The notes under the pieces were generated by a model that searched no databases, was not told the DNA's origin, and was given only the letters and a program-made list of their open reading frames with translations. This document shows positions 23,898 to 32,283 of a stretch of 64,000 bases of DNA, in pieces. The DNA is from Brooklawnia sp032229645 (GTDB lineage Bacteria; Actinomycetota; Actinomycetes; Propionibacteriales; Propionibacteriaceae): NCBI GenBank assembly GCA_963722295.1, contig CAVRLB010000002.1, positions 248,001 to 312,000 of the forward strand. The letters are read 5' to 3'. How positions within the stretch are numbered: position 1 is the first letter of the stretch; each line of letters starts with the position of its first letter. The translations under genes were made by a program, and so were the position numbers.

Positions 23898-24473
23898 CTA
23901 CGCTCCGCGCCAGAGTTGGGGTGCGGCTGCTGCCGCGAATCCTGGCACACCGCACTTAGCCAAGTGGGAAAGCAACACCTTGGTGCTAATGGCAGGACGC
24001 CGGGTCGCCGCTGCCTGCGAGTGGAGCGTCGCAATCGTCACGTCCGGCTCAAGGTCCAGCAGGTTCAGCAGGAATTCATCGGGATGCTGGACCTCCAACC
24101 CCACCGGTGTCAGTCGCTCCGCAGGGAAATCCCGGACGTTAGCGGTGACGATCACATCCGCCCGGCCACGCAACGCAGCAGCCACCACATGACGATCATC
24201 AGGGTCAGGAAGCGTGATACCAGGTTCCAGGCCCTGCCAGCCCGCCACCTCGGCATCCTCGAAGAATCTCCTCATCACGTCGGCCCGCTTCCGGGCAGCG
24301 CCTGCTGCGAGGTTTGGCCGTACGGCCTCGATGGCGTCTACCATCTCGTCGAGGATGCGCTCGCTCCACAGCGGCCGGTAGAGGCCGGCTTCAGCGAGTC
24401 TGAGGAGCGTGTCGGCCAACGCGACCGGCACCAGTACACACGCGTCGAGAAACACACTGAATCGGGCAGCCAT
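23898..24473 (-). CDS. PIN-domain ribonuclease toxin 2
   Basis: 191 residues from ATG 24473, four bases after its antitoxin's stop. PIN residues: SVFLDACVLVPV, ILDEMVDAI, LPDPDDRHVVAAAL and VTANVRDFP. Similar in layout to toxin 1 (20850), and likewise has a C-terminal extension. Expected to cleave RNA when freed from the antitoxin. The gene lies just beyond the right tRNA-type repeat. Confidence 0.85.
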   Translation of the reverse strand: MAARFSVFLDACVLVPVALADTLLRLAEAGLYRPLWSERILDEMVDAIEAVRPNLAAGAARKRADVMRRFFEDAEVAGWQGLEPGITLPDPDDRHVVAAALRGRADVIVTANVRDFPAERLTPVGLEVQHPDEFLLNLLDLEPDVTIATLHSQAAATRRPAISTKVLLSHLAKCGVPGFAAAAAPQLWRGA

Positions 24474-24477
24474 AAGT

Positions 24478-24981
24478 TCAACTCGCCCGCCGGTGACGGC
24501 TCGCCCGCAGCGCCTCGCTATAGTCCGGTGCCGCGTCATAAAGCCCCGCCTCGGCGGCCTCGGCCGTCAACTCATCCAAAGCTTCGCGGCCCTCAACCCG
24601 AACCCGCTGCTGATACTCCAGCACATCACTAAGACGAACCCGACGATGACGGCCAGCCGCAGGACGCTCATGAGGAATCTCGCCACGATCAAGCAACTTC
24701 ACCAACGTAGGACGACTGATACCGAGAAAATTCGCCGCCTCCTGCGTGGTCAGCCGCTGATCAAGCGGGGCAACAGTGATCGCTTTACCTGCTCTCATCG
24801 ACTCCACAACCGTCACCAGCACCTGATACGCCTCCATCGGCAACGGCACCGTCTGACCATCCGGCCCAAGAAGCGCCGCCGGCTGCTCAGCAACCTGCGC
24901 GAGGAAACGCGCCACGTCCAGCATCGCTTCCATGTCCGCCGGTGGAAGAACCGTCGTAGGCTCCGTCATCGAACTAACCAT
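24478..24981 (-). CDS. HTH antitoxin of PIN-domain TA module 2
   Basis: 167 residues from ATG 24981, chosen because TATACT (24993-24988) ends six bases upstream; an in-frame ATG at 24969 is the alternative. The HTH LDQRLTTQEAANFLGISRPT, then LVKLLDRGEIPHERPAAGRH is excisionase-like. The N-terminal half and tail (DELTAEAAEAGLYDAAPDYS) are typical of antitoxins paired with this PIN subgroup. Expected to autorepress through the TTCGAA repeat. Confidence 0.8.
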   Translation of the reverse strand: MVSSMTEPTTVLPPADMEAMLDVARFLAQVAEQPAALLGPDGQTVPLPMEAYQVLVTVVESMRAGKAITVAPLDQRLTTQEAANFLGISRPTLVKLLDRGEIPHERPAAGRHRRVRLSDVLEYQQRVRVEGREALDELTAEAAEAGLYDAAPDYSEALRASRHRRAS

Positions 24982-24987
24982 ATCGCC

Positions 24988-25016
24988 AGTATACGAACAA
25001 CTTCGAAATATTCGAA
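24988..25016 (-). promoter_or_regulatory. leaderless promoter and operator of PIN module 2
   Basis: Minus strand: TTCGAA (25016-25011), 17 bases, TATACT (24993-24988), then 6 bases to ATG 24981. The repeat TTCGAA-ATA-TTCGAA spans 25002-25016 and covers the -35 position, so antitoxin bound there would exclude RNA polymerase. Confidence 0.6.
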
Positions 25017-25108
25017 AGGGTTGCACCGATCTGGGTGGCTGCGGGTCCCCACGCGTGACGAAGGTCACTGCACCGGGCAAGGCACCTATGCCCGACGCCG
25101 ACGCATTA

Positions 25109-25306
25109 TCACGCGATGCTCTGTTCGGCTTCAGGTGTGAATTGCTGGTCGATCCAGGCGCGTACGTCAGATTCCCGGTACATGACGCGGCGTCCAAGCT
25201 TCCCGGATTTGGGGCCTTTGCCGCAGTGCCGGAACCAGCGGAGCGTGGCTTCCGGCAGCCGGGTGAGTTCGGCGACCTCGGTGATCGTGAGTAGCTTGTC
25301 GTTCAT
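25109..25306 (-). CDS. small HTH (MerR/excisionase-type) DNA-binding protein, copy 2
   Basis: 65 residues, MNDKLLTITEVAELTRLPEA, then TLRWFRHCGKGPKSGKLGRR and VMYRESDVRAWIDQQF. More canonical than copy 1 (11174-11371). The start overlaps the stop of the upstream gene (ATGA), so it is the last gene of a short minus-strand operon. Possible roles are excision control or regulation of plasmid transfer. Confidence 0.8.
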   Translation of the reverse strand: MNDKLLTITEVAELTRLPEATLRWFRHCGKGPKSGKLGRRVMYRESDVRAWIDQQFTPEAEQSIA

Positions 25307-25569
25307 GATCGTCCTCCTGTGGTGATGGTTTCGGATACCTCGGCGAACAGCCCGGGCTCGCCGGGATGATAGGTTCCGGCGCCGTCGAAATAGGTGTGGC
25401 GGCGCAGGTACTCGCGGATTCCGTCGAGCGACACCATGGGGACACCTGCCAGCGTGACGTGGTCGATGCGTCCGGTGTCAAGTAGGTATTCAATATCGGC
25501 GAGCGACACACACCCATCGGGAATACCGGGCGCGTGCGGACGGGAGGCCACTGGAAGCTGAGTGGTCAT
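25303..25569 (-). CDS. small plasmid protein, MerR/HTH-like layout, function unknown
   Basis: 88 residues from ATG 25569, with GGAGGAG just upstream. GCVSLADIEYLLDTGRIDHV, then TLAGVPMVSLDGIREYLRRH looks like the wing-helix arrangement of small DNA-binding domains that choose HTH-operon partners. It is coupled to the HTH gene 25109-25306, and both have counterparts (one reduced to 29 codons) at 11174-11457. The target is unknown. Confidence 0.6.
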   Translation of the reverse strand: MTTQLPVASRPHAPGIPDGCVSLADIEYLLDTGRIDHVTLAGVPMVSLDGIREYLRRHTYFDGAGTYHPGEPGLFAEVSETITTGGRS

Positions 25570-25610
25570 ATCTCCTCCTTGATACTGAATTGCTGAATTC
25601 TTCCTTGCCC

Positions 25611-25640
25611 TCACATGCCCGCAGATACCGGTTCCTGCTC
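25611..25640 (-). promoter_or_regulatory. shared plasmid upstream element, weak site
   Basis: Minus strand GAGCAGGA (25640-25633), 15 bases, CATGTGA (25617-25611), about 40 bases before ATG 25569. The first half is perfect; the second departs from CTTGTGG at three positions. Confidence 0.35.
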
Positions 25641-25665
25641 ACACGCCCGATCAGATTCGCGGTTG

Positions 25666-27027
25666 TTAGCCGATCCGCGGTGCGGGCACGCTATTGGTGC
25701 GGTGGAGGCTCGGCATTTCGGTGGGTGGACGCGGTCCCGGTCGTGCGGTGCCTTCGTGGAGTTGGAGCAGCGGATTGTGGCCGGGATGGCTGGTGAGGGC
25801 GTGCCCGGCAGATCGAGCGTGCACTGCTGTGTCGAGGGTGGCCTGGCCCTGAGCGATAAGGCGATCGCGGACGAGATCGGGCAGCACGATCGGTGCCGGC
25901 CCGTCGATTCGTGCGAGGCTGAGCCAGGTCTGTAACGGATTCACTGTCGCCGGTCGCTCGGCCAGCGCCTCGCTTGTCAGCGCCGCGACCACCGCTGCCG
26001 GTGCAGTACGTCCGGGGTCAGTCAGGGCCCGCTGGTTCAGCACGGCGAGTTCAGTGCCGGCCGTGAGCATTCTGGTCATGCTGGCGGTGATCGCCGGATA
26101 CTCCACGATTGTGGGATCTCGTAGCGTCCGCTGAAGACCCATCCCGGCGGCGGTGACCTCATCTGCGGGACGACCGGTGGGGGCGAGCATGCGCGACCAG
26201 AACTGTCGGGAAGCCTCCCACTCGTGGACGCTGGCCTGAAGAGCGGGAACCATTCTGTCCCGCACGCCGGCAGCCGGAATATACCCGTGTTGAGCAGATC
26301 TGATCGCGAACCGGGCGGTATGACCGGCCAGGCTGCGTCCAACATCGGCAAGCACCACACAAGTGGCGGCATCCCGCACCGGTCCTGCCCGATAGGCAGC
26401 ATCAAGGAAACGATCGACCGCCTGATCTAGTGAGTGATGCTCACTAGTGGTCTGTCGTGGTGTGGAAGGTTGATGCAGATACGCGTCCAGAGTTTGCTCG
26501 ACTCCCCGGATGCGCAAGCCGAGCAGTTCGGCCTGCCGACCCAGCTCCGGCTGGACTCGAACCAGCCGCACAGCCTGCCGTGAGACGGTGATCGCCGCAG
26601 CGTGGGTGGCCACGTAACCGACATGGAGCAGGCTGGCCCGAAGCTGCACCGCTTGGCGCTGCTGGGCATCGGTCGGGCCGATCGTGGCCGGTAGTTCCCG
26701 CCGGGCCGCCGAGGCTGCCTGGTCGAGCAGCTCACTCATGCCGGACGCATACTGGCCGTGCCGTGTGGAGGTGAACAAACGGGTGCTGTCGGTTTCGATC
26801 TGGGTCGCGGTGATCGCGGTGGCGGCGAACGGGTCACCGGCAGCAATACCGTCGGCCTGCCAGGCAGCTGTAGCGGGGATTGCCTGCCATGCGCCGGCCG
26901 CCGCCCGCATCGTGTGTGCCCAATCTGGGATGGCACGGAGCCCTGGTTTCGCGTCGTGGAAGTTCAAGAGTATATCCCGGGCCTGGTGATCGGCCTGGGT
27001 CAGCAGGTCGAGTGCGCGGCTGGTCAT
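25666..27027 (-). CDS. unrecognised helical plasmid protein
   Basis: 453 residues, rich in Ala, Thr and Gln, predicted mostly helical with no membrane segment, signal peptide or known motif. The C-terminus is proline-rich. The start overlaps the stop of the 27024 gene (ATGA), so the two form an operon. The position among plasmid genes suggests a role in conjugation or plasmid maintenance; no function can be assigned. Confidence 0.65.
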   Translation of the reverse strand: MTSRALDLLTQADHQARDILLNFHDAKPGLRAIPDWAHTMRAAAGAWQAIPATAAWQADGIAAGDPFAATAITATQIETDSTRLFTSTRHGQYASGMSELLDQAASAARRELPATIGPTDAQQRQAVQLRASLLHVGYVATHAAAITVSRQAVRLVRVQPELGRQAELLGLRIRGVEQTLDAYLHQPSTPRQTTSEHHSLDQAVDRFLDAAYRAGPVRDAATCVVLADVGRSLAGHTARFAIRSAQHGYIPAAGVRDRMVPALQASVHEWEASRQFWSRMLAPTGRPADEVTAAGMGLQRTLRDPTIVEYPAITASMTRMLTAGTELAVLNQRALTDPGRTAPAAVVAALTSEALAERPATVNPLQTWLSLARIDGPAPIVLPDLVRDRLIAQGQATLDTAVHARSAGHALTSHPGHNPLLQLHEGTARPGPRPPTEMPSLHRTNSVPAPRIG

Positions 27028-27368
27028 GTCCAGGCTCCTGCCCGGGCAGCGGCGATCACATCACACACGTCGACGATCAGCCTGCTCGTCCCCGCCGGGT
27101 ACTCCCCTATCGGACAAGTGCGCAGCTCTGCCTCGGCCTGCTGAAGCAGGTCAGCAAGCCCGGCTCTACTCGCCGGACTGTCGTTTATCTCGATGTCGTC
27201 GGGCAGCAGCGCGAGGGCCTGCCAGGTGAGCATCCGCGCCGCGTCCTGGATCAAGATTTGCGGCAGGTTCGTGTCCAGATCGAGATCAACCTCGATCTGG
27301 GACGCCGAACGAAGCAGGCGAGCCGCCCGCAACAAACTCGCCTCGGCAGGGCTGAGTTCAGTAGACAT
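27024..27368 (-). CDS. small unrecognised plasmid protein
   Basis: 114 residues from ATG 27368 with GGAGGAAA upstream. Features include STELSPAEASLLRAARLLRS, acidic EVDLDLDTNLPQILIQDAAR and a helical C-terminus. No known domain recognised. Coupled to the following 453-residue gene. Confidence 0.6.
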   Translation of the reverse strand: MSTELSPAEASLLRAARLLRSASQIEVDLDLDTNLPQILIQDAARMLTWQALALLPDDIEINDSPASRAGLADLLQQAEAELRTCPIGEYPAGTSRLIVDVCDVIAAARAGAWT

Positions 27369-27486
27369 CAGGTTTCCTCCTTCATTGTGAACATCATCTG
27401 AAAAGCGGTGACACCACTGAACGGGTGAACCCTGAAGCGCCACGCGAGTACCGATGTCAGGTCTCATCGGTGGTGACCGGATCTGA

Positions 27487-27882
27487 TCATCTGCTGATCG
27501 GCGCCGCCGTGGGGGCCCGTGATGGCATTGCCTGACCTGGCGGAGGCTGAACCTGGACCCGGCGTCTGCCGGCCTGGATCGTCATGTGAGTGGCCTGATC
27601 CATCGAGATGGATTTCTCGACCTGGGTGGCCACCGCGGGGCTCAGCCGATCGATCGGTCTGACCGGTTTCGTGGTTTGCAGGATTGTGTCGGCCGCCGTC
27701 ACGACCCGGCTCCCGGTTTCGGTCACGACATCGGCCAGCGTGGTGCCTTCCGGTGCCGAATGCAGGGCCCGGTCGGCCCAGCCCGCCACATAGTTGAACG
27801 TGTATTTCCCGGCATCCAAGCCGTGTGCTTTCGTCACCAGATCTATCTGGACAGGTGTGGTGTCAAGGGTTGGGCTCGTCAT
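27487..27882 (-). pseudogene. C-terminal part of a split ArdC antirestriction protein
   Basis: 131-residue frame. From about residue 15, DLVTKAHGLDAGKYTFNYVA followed by GWADRALHSA and VVTAADTIL matches the C-terminal region of ArdC-type proteins (the usual sequence after EVEAESVA is xxVxxxHGLDxxxYxFxYVxGWA). The missing N-terminal part is encoded 3.3 kb upstream (31142-31884). The first dozen residues, MTSPTLDTTPVQ, are supplied by the end of the inserted element. The frame overlaps the tnpB-like stop. Confidence 0.7.
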
Positions 27883-29941
27883 TGGACTGTCTTTCTGTGT
27901 GTGGTTGGTCGGTGTCGAGGGGTTCTCCGAGGTCGGTGAGGAGCTGGCAGACGCGGCGGGCGGTGGACTCGTGGCGTTCGACTTCGTGGGCCCATCCGTG
28001 GTCGCGGGCGCGGCTGGCGAGGTCGAGTTCGGTGGTGTAGCGGTCGCGGAGCCTGGGCGCGTATTTCGGGGTGGTGATGAACTTCGCGCAGGTGAGGAAC
28101 AGGTCGCATTCGCAGGGGCCTTCGCTGGGCAGGCGAAGGCAGTGGCCGAGCTCGAGCTCGGTGCGGAAGAAGTTGTCCTTGAGCCAGTCGACGGTCTCGG
28201 GGCCGAGCTCGCGGTTGCGGACCGCGGTCGCTGATGGCCCGGCGATGGTGGCCTCGTCTCCGAGCACGGTCCGGTAGTCGTCGAGGACGGCGGGATCGCT
28301 GACGTGGGCGTAGACGAGCGCCATCTGGACGCTCTTGTGGCCCAGGACGCTCATGATGGTCTGGAGCCGGGCGCCGCGTTCGGCGAGCTGAGTGCCGACG
28401 GTGTGGCGGAACCGGTGAGCACTGATGGTGGGCTTGCCATCGGGGTCGAGCAGGTCTGCTGTGCGGCAGGCGGTGAGCAGGGCGTCATCGAACAGGTAGG
28501 CGTTCGACAGCACCCGGCCCTGGCGGACGAACAGTCGCCTGGCGGGCCGCTCGTTGTGGTTGCCCGGTAACGGCCGGTCGATCTGATCGCGACGCAGTGC
28601 CTGCAGGATGCCTATGGCGTCGGCGGCCTCGCTGGTCAGCGGGACGGTGCGCTCGGAGTAGTTCTTGCTCGCGGGCAGCCGCAGCCTGGGGGTGCCGTCG
28701 GGGTAGGCGTCGAGGCAGTCCAGGGTGAGCATCCGGATCTCGCTTCGGCGGGCGCCGGACCATCGGGCGATCAGCAGCGCGCCGCGCTGGAACGGACAGT
28801 CGATCGCCCGGATGGCGTCCATGAGCACCGTCAGCTCGCCGTCGGGGATGAACCTGGGGACGGCTCGGGTGAGCTTAGGCAGATCACCGTTCATCAACAG
28901 CGGACGGGTGGGCATATGGGGCCACTGCCAGGAGTAGCCGTCACGAAAGAACCCGAGCACGGCCTGGATGTCTTGGCGCCGGGTCGCTGGTGCCAAGGGT
29001 GCCCCGGTGCGGTGATGAGTCTGTGTGGCCAGCCAGACGCAGAAGTCCAGGCAGTCGGCACGGGTGACATCGGCGAACGAGGCGAGGGTGGGCTGGGTGG
29101 CCATCAGCCAGGTGGTGAACCGGCGCAGCCCGGAGCGGATGTTCTGGATCGTGGCAGGCCGGTCGAGCTGGGCGCGCGCTTCCAGGTAACGGTCGATCGT
29201 CTCGGCCATGACCGACGGCATCACCGGCCAGACCGTGGTCGTTGGCAGCGGCTCCTTGGGGATCTCGGGGATGTGTCCGGCGTGATAGAGCATCAGTTGC
29301 AGCAGGAACGCTTGTGATCCCCAGTTGCGTCGTTTACTGGCCCACCGGGCGTCGTCGCCGTGAAAGTACGGGCGGTCCGGACGCTCGCCGAAGGCGTCCA
29401 TCGCAGCCAGCAGCTCGGCGAAGTCGGCCACCTTCAGCTCAGAGATCGGTGGGACGCCGCCGTGCAGCAGCATCCGCGAAAGCGCCCACTCCGCAGCCCG
29501 CGAAGCAGTGCGGGTCTGGAACCCGACTTGGGTGCCGAGCTCGGTCAGTTCAGCGCGGACGCCCAGGATCGGCAGGTTCAGGGCGCGGGCGTGGACCCAC
29601 ACGTTCAGCGCGGGGAGGGCGAGTAGCCAGTCCCAGTCGAACGCGACGCGTCCGGTGACGCCGAGGAAGGTGAGGTAGTGACGGGCGTTGTAGGAGACCG
29701 GATCGGTGACCGGGGCCCGCCGCGGGTCTTCGCCGAGCAGGCGGCCAACGCGCCTGGTCAAGGGCTCGGCAAACCACTCGGCCAAGTTGGGGTATCGGGC
29801 CACGAACTCGCGGCGGTGCCGCAGCTTCAAACTCAGATATGACGAGTCGGCACTGACCGCGCTGATCAGCTTCGCGAACTCCTCGGCCGAGGCATGCTGC
29901 GGTGGCTGAGCGTCGGCCAGGGCGAGGGTAGGTGACGTCAT
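27863..29941 (-). CDS. Tn554 TnpB-like tyrosine recombinase
   Basis: 692 residues from ATG 29941 (a GTG three bases upstream is possible), overlapping the TnpA-like stop. Catalytic residues: Arg in ARWSGARRSEIRML, Lys in LPASKNYSERTVPL, ISAHRFRHTVG, GHKSVQMALVYAHVSD with the nucleophile Tyr. After the catalytic domain, a C-terminal Cys-containing region (LPSEGPCECDLFLTCAKF) resembles TnpB of Tn554, and the 690-residue length is typical of TnpB rather than ordinary phage integrase. Acts with TnpA in site-directed transposition. Confidence 0.8.
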   Translation of the reverse strand: MTSPTLALADAQPPQHASAEEFAKLISAVSADSSYLSLKLRHRREFVARYPNLAEWFAEPLTRRVGRLLGEDPRRAPVTDPVSYNARHYLTFLGVTGRVAFDWDWLLALPALNVWVHARALNLPILGVRAELTELGTQVGFQTRTASRAAEWALSRMLLHGGVPPISELKVADFAELLAAMDAFGERPDRPYFHGDDARWASKRRNWGSQAFLLQLMLYHAGHIPEIPKEPLPTTTVWPVMPSVMAETIDRYLEARAQLDRPATIQNIRSGLRRFTTWLMATQPTLASFADVTRADCLDFCVWLATQTHHRTGAPLAPATRRQDIQAVLGFFRDGYSWQWPHMPTRPLLMNGDLPKLTRAVPRFIPDGELTVLMDAIRAIDCPFQRGALLIARWSGARRSEIRMLTLDCLDAYPDGTPRLRLPASKNYSERTVPLTSEAADAIGILQALRRDQIDRPLPGNHNERPARRLFVRQGRVLSNAYLFDDALLTACRTADLLDPDGKPTISAHRFRHTVGTQLAERGARLQTIMSVLGHKSVQMALVYAHVSDPAVLDDYRTVLGDEATIAGPSATAVRNRELGPETVDWLKDNFFRTELELGHCLRLPSEGPCECDLFLTCAKFITTPKYAPRLRDRYTTELDLASRARDHGWAHEVERHESTARRVCQLLTDLGEPLDTDQPHTERQSNDEPNP

Positions 29942-31074
29942 CACCGGTCACCGCCGTCCTGGCCGAGCGCACGCAGATAGTCCGCAGCGACCTCGTGATC
30001 GGCCACCCGTGTGTAGAGGCGGGTGGACTCCACCGAGGCATGCCCGAGCCGGCGTTGCAGTGTCAGTTCGCGCATCCCGCCCTCCCACATGCGAGTGGCA
30101 TGCGTATGGCGCAGCGCGTGCGGCGTCACCCACTGCTCCCGGATGCCGGCGCGGTCCGCGGCGCGGGCGAACAACCGCGCCAACGCGGCGTAGCTCAACG
30201 GCTCACACCCCCGGGCGCCGTTGCCGCCGACCAAGAACACGAACGGCGACGACGCCTCAGGTGGACGTTTGGCCATCACGTAGTCGCTGACCGCGGCGAG
30301 CGTGTCGGCGTCGAACAGGTCCACCACCCGCTCCGAGCGCGACTTGGGCCGCGCCCCACCGGGATGATCGTCACGAACCCGCACGAACACCCGCCGACGT
30401 CCGTAGGCCATGTCTTCGAGGTGCAGGCTCAACACCTCACCGGGCCGCAGCCCACCGTTGAGCATGAGCAGCAGAATCGCCCGGTCCCGTGGCCCGGCGA
30501 GGTTCGCGAACAAGGCGTCGACCTGCTCATCAGACAGCGGGCGCGGCAACCGTCGAGGCTGCCGGACCTTCAACACCCGCCGCTGAGCCAGTTGTCGGCT
30601 GGCCTCGCCCGTGAACGGCTGGTGCCGGTCGGTGACACGCCGCCACGCCGGGTCGGGGCGCCGCTCGATCGGGTTCATGCCGTCGAACTGCTCGGTGGCG
30701 ATCGCCCACTCGTAGAAGCCGCTAATGCCGGTGAGAATCCTGTTGATCGTCGACGCCGACAACGTCGGCGCACCCGTGGGTCCCACCACCGACAAAGACA
30801 ACCGCCGCATGGTCGACCTCGACGGCTCTGACCGCAGGAACGTCAGCAGCTCCATCGACGATCGGGGCCGCAACTGAGCCCACTCGAGATCCGCGTCGCC
30901 GAGGAACCGCCACAGGTGCAGCAGGTCGTAGGCATAGCCGCGCACCGTGTTCGGCGAGCAGCCCCGCGCACCCAGGTAGTCGAGATAGCCGGTCGCCACC
31001 TCGACCGCACGGCCTGCGTCATCGACCAGCCGCACCTCCCGACCCGTCGCGCCGCTAACAACCTGAACCTTCAT
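29941..31074 (-). CDS. Tn554 TnpA-like tyrosine recombinase
   Basis: 377 residues from the internal ATG 31074 (MKVQVVSGATGREVRL). N-terminal SAM-like core-binding domain (GYLDYLGARGCSPNTVRGYA) and catalytic domain with LMLNGGLRPGEVLSLHLEDM (Arg), PKSRSERVVDL (Lys), HALRHTHATRMW, GHASVESTRLYTRVAD (Tyr). Size matches TnpA (about 360). The frame is open upstream into the ardC N-terminal half without a stop, so a longer fusion protein is also possible (see 29941-31884). Confidence 0.8.
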   Translation of the reverse strand: MKVQVVSGATGREVRLVDDAGRAVEVATGYLDYLGARGCSPNTVRGYAYDLLHLWRFLGDADLEWAQLRPRSSMELLTFLRSEPSRSTMRRLSLSVVGPTGAPTLSASTINRILTGISGFYEWAIATEQFDGMNPIERRPDPAWRRVTDRHQPFTGEASRQLAQRRVLKVRQPRRLPRPLSDEQVDALFANLAGPRDRAILLLMLNGGLRPGEVLSLHLEDMAYGRRRVFVRVRDDHPGGARPKSRSERVVDLFDADTLAAVSDYVMAKRPPEASSPFVFLVGGNGARGCEPLSYAALARLFARAADRAGIREQWVTPHALRHTHATRMWEGGMRELTLQRRLGHASVESTRLYTRVADHEVAADYLRALGQDGGDR

Positions 31075-31884
31075 AGCCACCCACCTCTGGACGATCCGCG
31101 TCCACCCCAGACGGGCGAACACGATGAACTCTGTCCAGATAAGGGTTAAGGCCACCGATTCCGCCTCGACTTCACGGCGTCCCCGACACACCTGCTCACC
31201 GGTCAAACCAGCCGTCGAATGCGACAAGATGTGGGCCGCTTCATGTGCCAGCGTTTTCACCGCTGCCGCATCCTCGATATCCGAGCGAACCCGCACCTCG
31301 CTGGTGGCGAAGTCCGTCCACCCGTTCGCGCCATCACAGTCGCCACGAGACACCCGGAATCCCTCGCCCTCGACCACCTGCTGCAAGCTGTTCCATAGCC
31401 CGGGCGGGGCCTCGCCGCGCAGCAACACCGGCTCGGGCTGTGCCGGAAGATCTGGCCCAGAGGTCTGTGAAATGTCGAAAACCGTGGTCAACCGGACACC
31501 CACCAGCTGGGTCGCTTTCACCGGTAGACCATGCTCATCCAGCATCGGGCGGCCATCCGCCATGGTTTTCTCGACCCGCCGGGTGACCGGGGCCAAGATC
31601 TTGATGCCCGTCTCCCCGCGATTCACCTGGCGTCCGAACGACGTCTGCCACGCCCGATAGCCGGCCACAGCGGTCGCGTCCGGGCGCTGCATCATGATCA
31701 ACACCGAATTCCGGAACGAATACGACGAAAACCGGGACGCCACATCCAGCCAGGCCTGCCACCGGTCCCCGTTCACCAAATCAGTGACCTTGCCAGTCAG
31801 CTTCGCCTGCCACTCCTCCAGCAGTTCGCGCCGCTCCGCAGCGAACCGGGTCTTCTCCGCCTCGCTGAATTCACGCCCGGCCAT
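29941..31884 (-). CDS. ArdC N-terminal half fused in frame to the TnpA-like recombinase
   Basis: 647-residue frame from ATG 31884. Residues 1-247 are ArdC: the ssDNA-binding N-terminal domain (WLDVASRFSSYSFRNSVLIM, GYRAWQTSFGRQVNRGETGI) and the zinc metallopeptidase motif LAHEAAHILSH with downstream EVEAESVA. There the ArdC sequence ends and the recombinase element begins (LTLIWTEFIVFARLGW...), running without stop into TnpA. ArdC protects incoming plasmid DNA from restriction. Loss of its C-terminus probably disables it. Whether the fusion is made or TnpA starts separately at 31074 cannot be told. Confidence 0.7.
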   Translation of the reverse strand: MAGREFSEAEKTRFAAERRELLEEWQAKLTGKVTDLVNGDRWQAWLDVASRFSSYSFRNSVLIMMQRPDATAVAGYRAWQTSFGRQVNRGETGIKILAPVTRRVEKTMADGRPMLDEHGLPVKATQLVGVRLTTVFDISQTSGPDLPAQPEPVLLRGEAPPGLWNSLQQVVEGEGFRVSRGDCDGANGWTDFATSEVRVRSDIEDAAAVKTLAHEAAHILSHSTAGLTGEQVCRGRREVEAESVALTLIWTEFIVFARLGWTRIVQRWVAMKVQVVSGATGREVRLVDDAGRAVEVATGYLDYLGARGCSPNTVRGYAYDLLHLWRFLGDADLEWAQLRPRSSMELLTFLRSEPSRSTMRRLSLSVVGPTGAPTLSASTINRILTGISGFYEWAIATEQFDGMNPIERRPDPAWRRVTDRHQPFTGEASRQLAQRRVLKVRQPRRLPRPLSDEQVDALFANLAGPRDRAILLLMLNGGLRPGEVLSLHLEDMAYGRRRVFVRVRDDHPGGARPKSRSERVVDLFDADTLAAVSDYVMAKRPPEASSPFVFLVGGNGARGCEPLSYAALARLFARAADRAGIREQWVTPHALRHTHATRMWEGGMRELTLQRRLGHASVESTRLYTRVADHEVAADYLRALGQDGGDR

Positions 31885-32059
31885 GATCCCGCCCCAACGG
31901 CAACACCGGCTGGTCCCCAGCCAACAACGCCCTCGCCTCAGCCAGACAGGCGTCCACCTCCGCCGCGGGCGCACCCGAACAATGCAAATCCACGGCCTGA
32001 ATCAACAGATCCTCAATAATCAGCGGCACATCCCGCACCGCCGGTCTGCTAGTTGCCAT
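31871..32059 (-). CDS. small plasmid protein upstream of ardC
   Basis: 62 residues from ATG 32059, AGGGGAGCC upstream. Two helices, VRDVPLIIEDLLIQAVDLHC and AAEVDACLAEARALLAGD. It overlaps the ardC start by 14 bases, implying coupled translation. No known family recognised. It follows a shared upstream element (32089-32118). Confidence 0.6.
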   Translation of the reverse strand: MATSRPAVRDVPLIIEDLLIQAVDLHCSGAPAAEVDACLAEARALLAGDQPVLPLGRDHGRA

Positions 32060-32088
32060 GACAGGCTCCCCTCAACAGTCTCCTGTCA

Positions 32089-32118
32089 CCACAAGCACAC
32101 CAAGAGCCGCTCCTGCTC
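32089..32118 (-). promoter_or_regulatory. shared plasmid upstream element, site 3 (ardC operon)
   Basis: Minus strand GAGCAGGA (32118-32111), 15 bases, CTTGTGG (32095-32089), 29 bases before ATG 32059. It heads the short gene, ardC and probably the downstream plasmid genes. Confidence 0.6.
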
Positions 32119-32271
32119 ACATGCATTGGGGAGGTGAGGTGCTCGTCGATGTCTTGTACCGAAGCCCGCACCCATCACGTCAATGCTGCTGGCGGTCGCC
32201 GAGCCTGCTCACGAATTTGCCAGAACGTCCCGAGTGTCACGTAGCGGCCCTCAGAGTTGCGCACGCGCCGT

Positions 32272-32277
32272 TAGCAT
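32272..32277 (+). promoter_or_regulatory. -10 element of the 32284 gene
   Basis: TAGCAT ends 6 bases before GTG 32284; leaderless layout. No clear -35 at standard spacing. Confidence 0.4.
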
Positions 32278-32283
32278 CAGGGG

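Larger units (their letters stand above)
27844..31141 (-). mobile_element. Tn554-like tyrosine-recombinase element inserted in ardC
   Basis: Two coupled tyrosine recombinase genes (29941-31074 and 27863-29941, sizes close to Tn554 TnpA and TnpB) lie between the two halves of an ardC gene. The ends carry a perfect 11-base inverted repeat TATCTGGACAG (27844-27854) and its complement (31131-31141). A TnpC-type gene is not seen. The insertion falls directly after the codons for EVEAESVA of ArdC. Confidence 0.7.
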
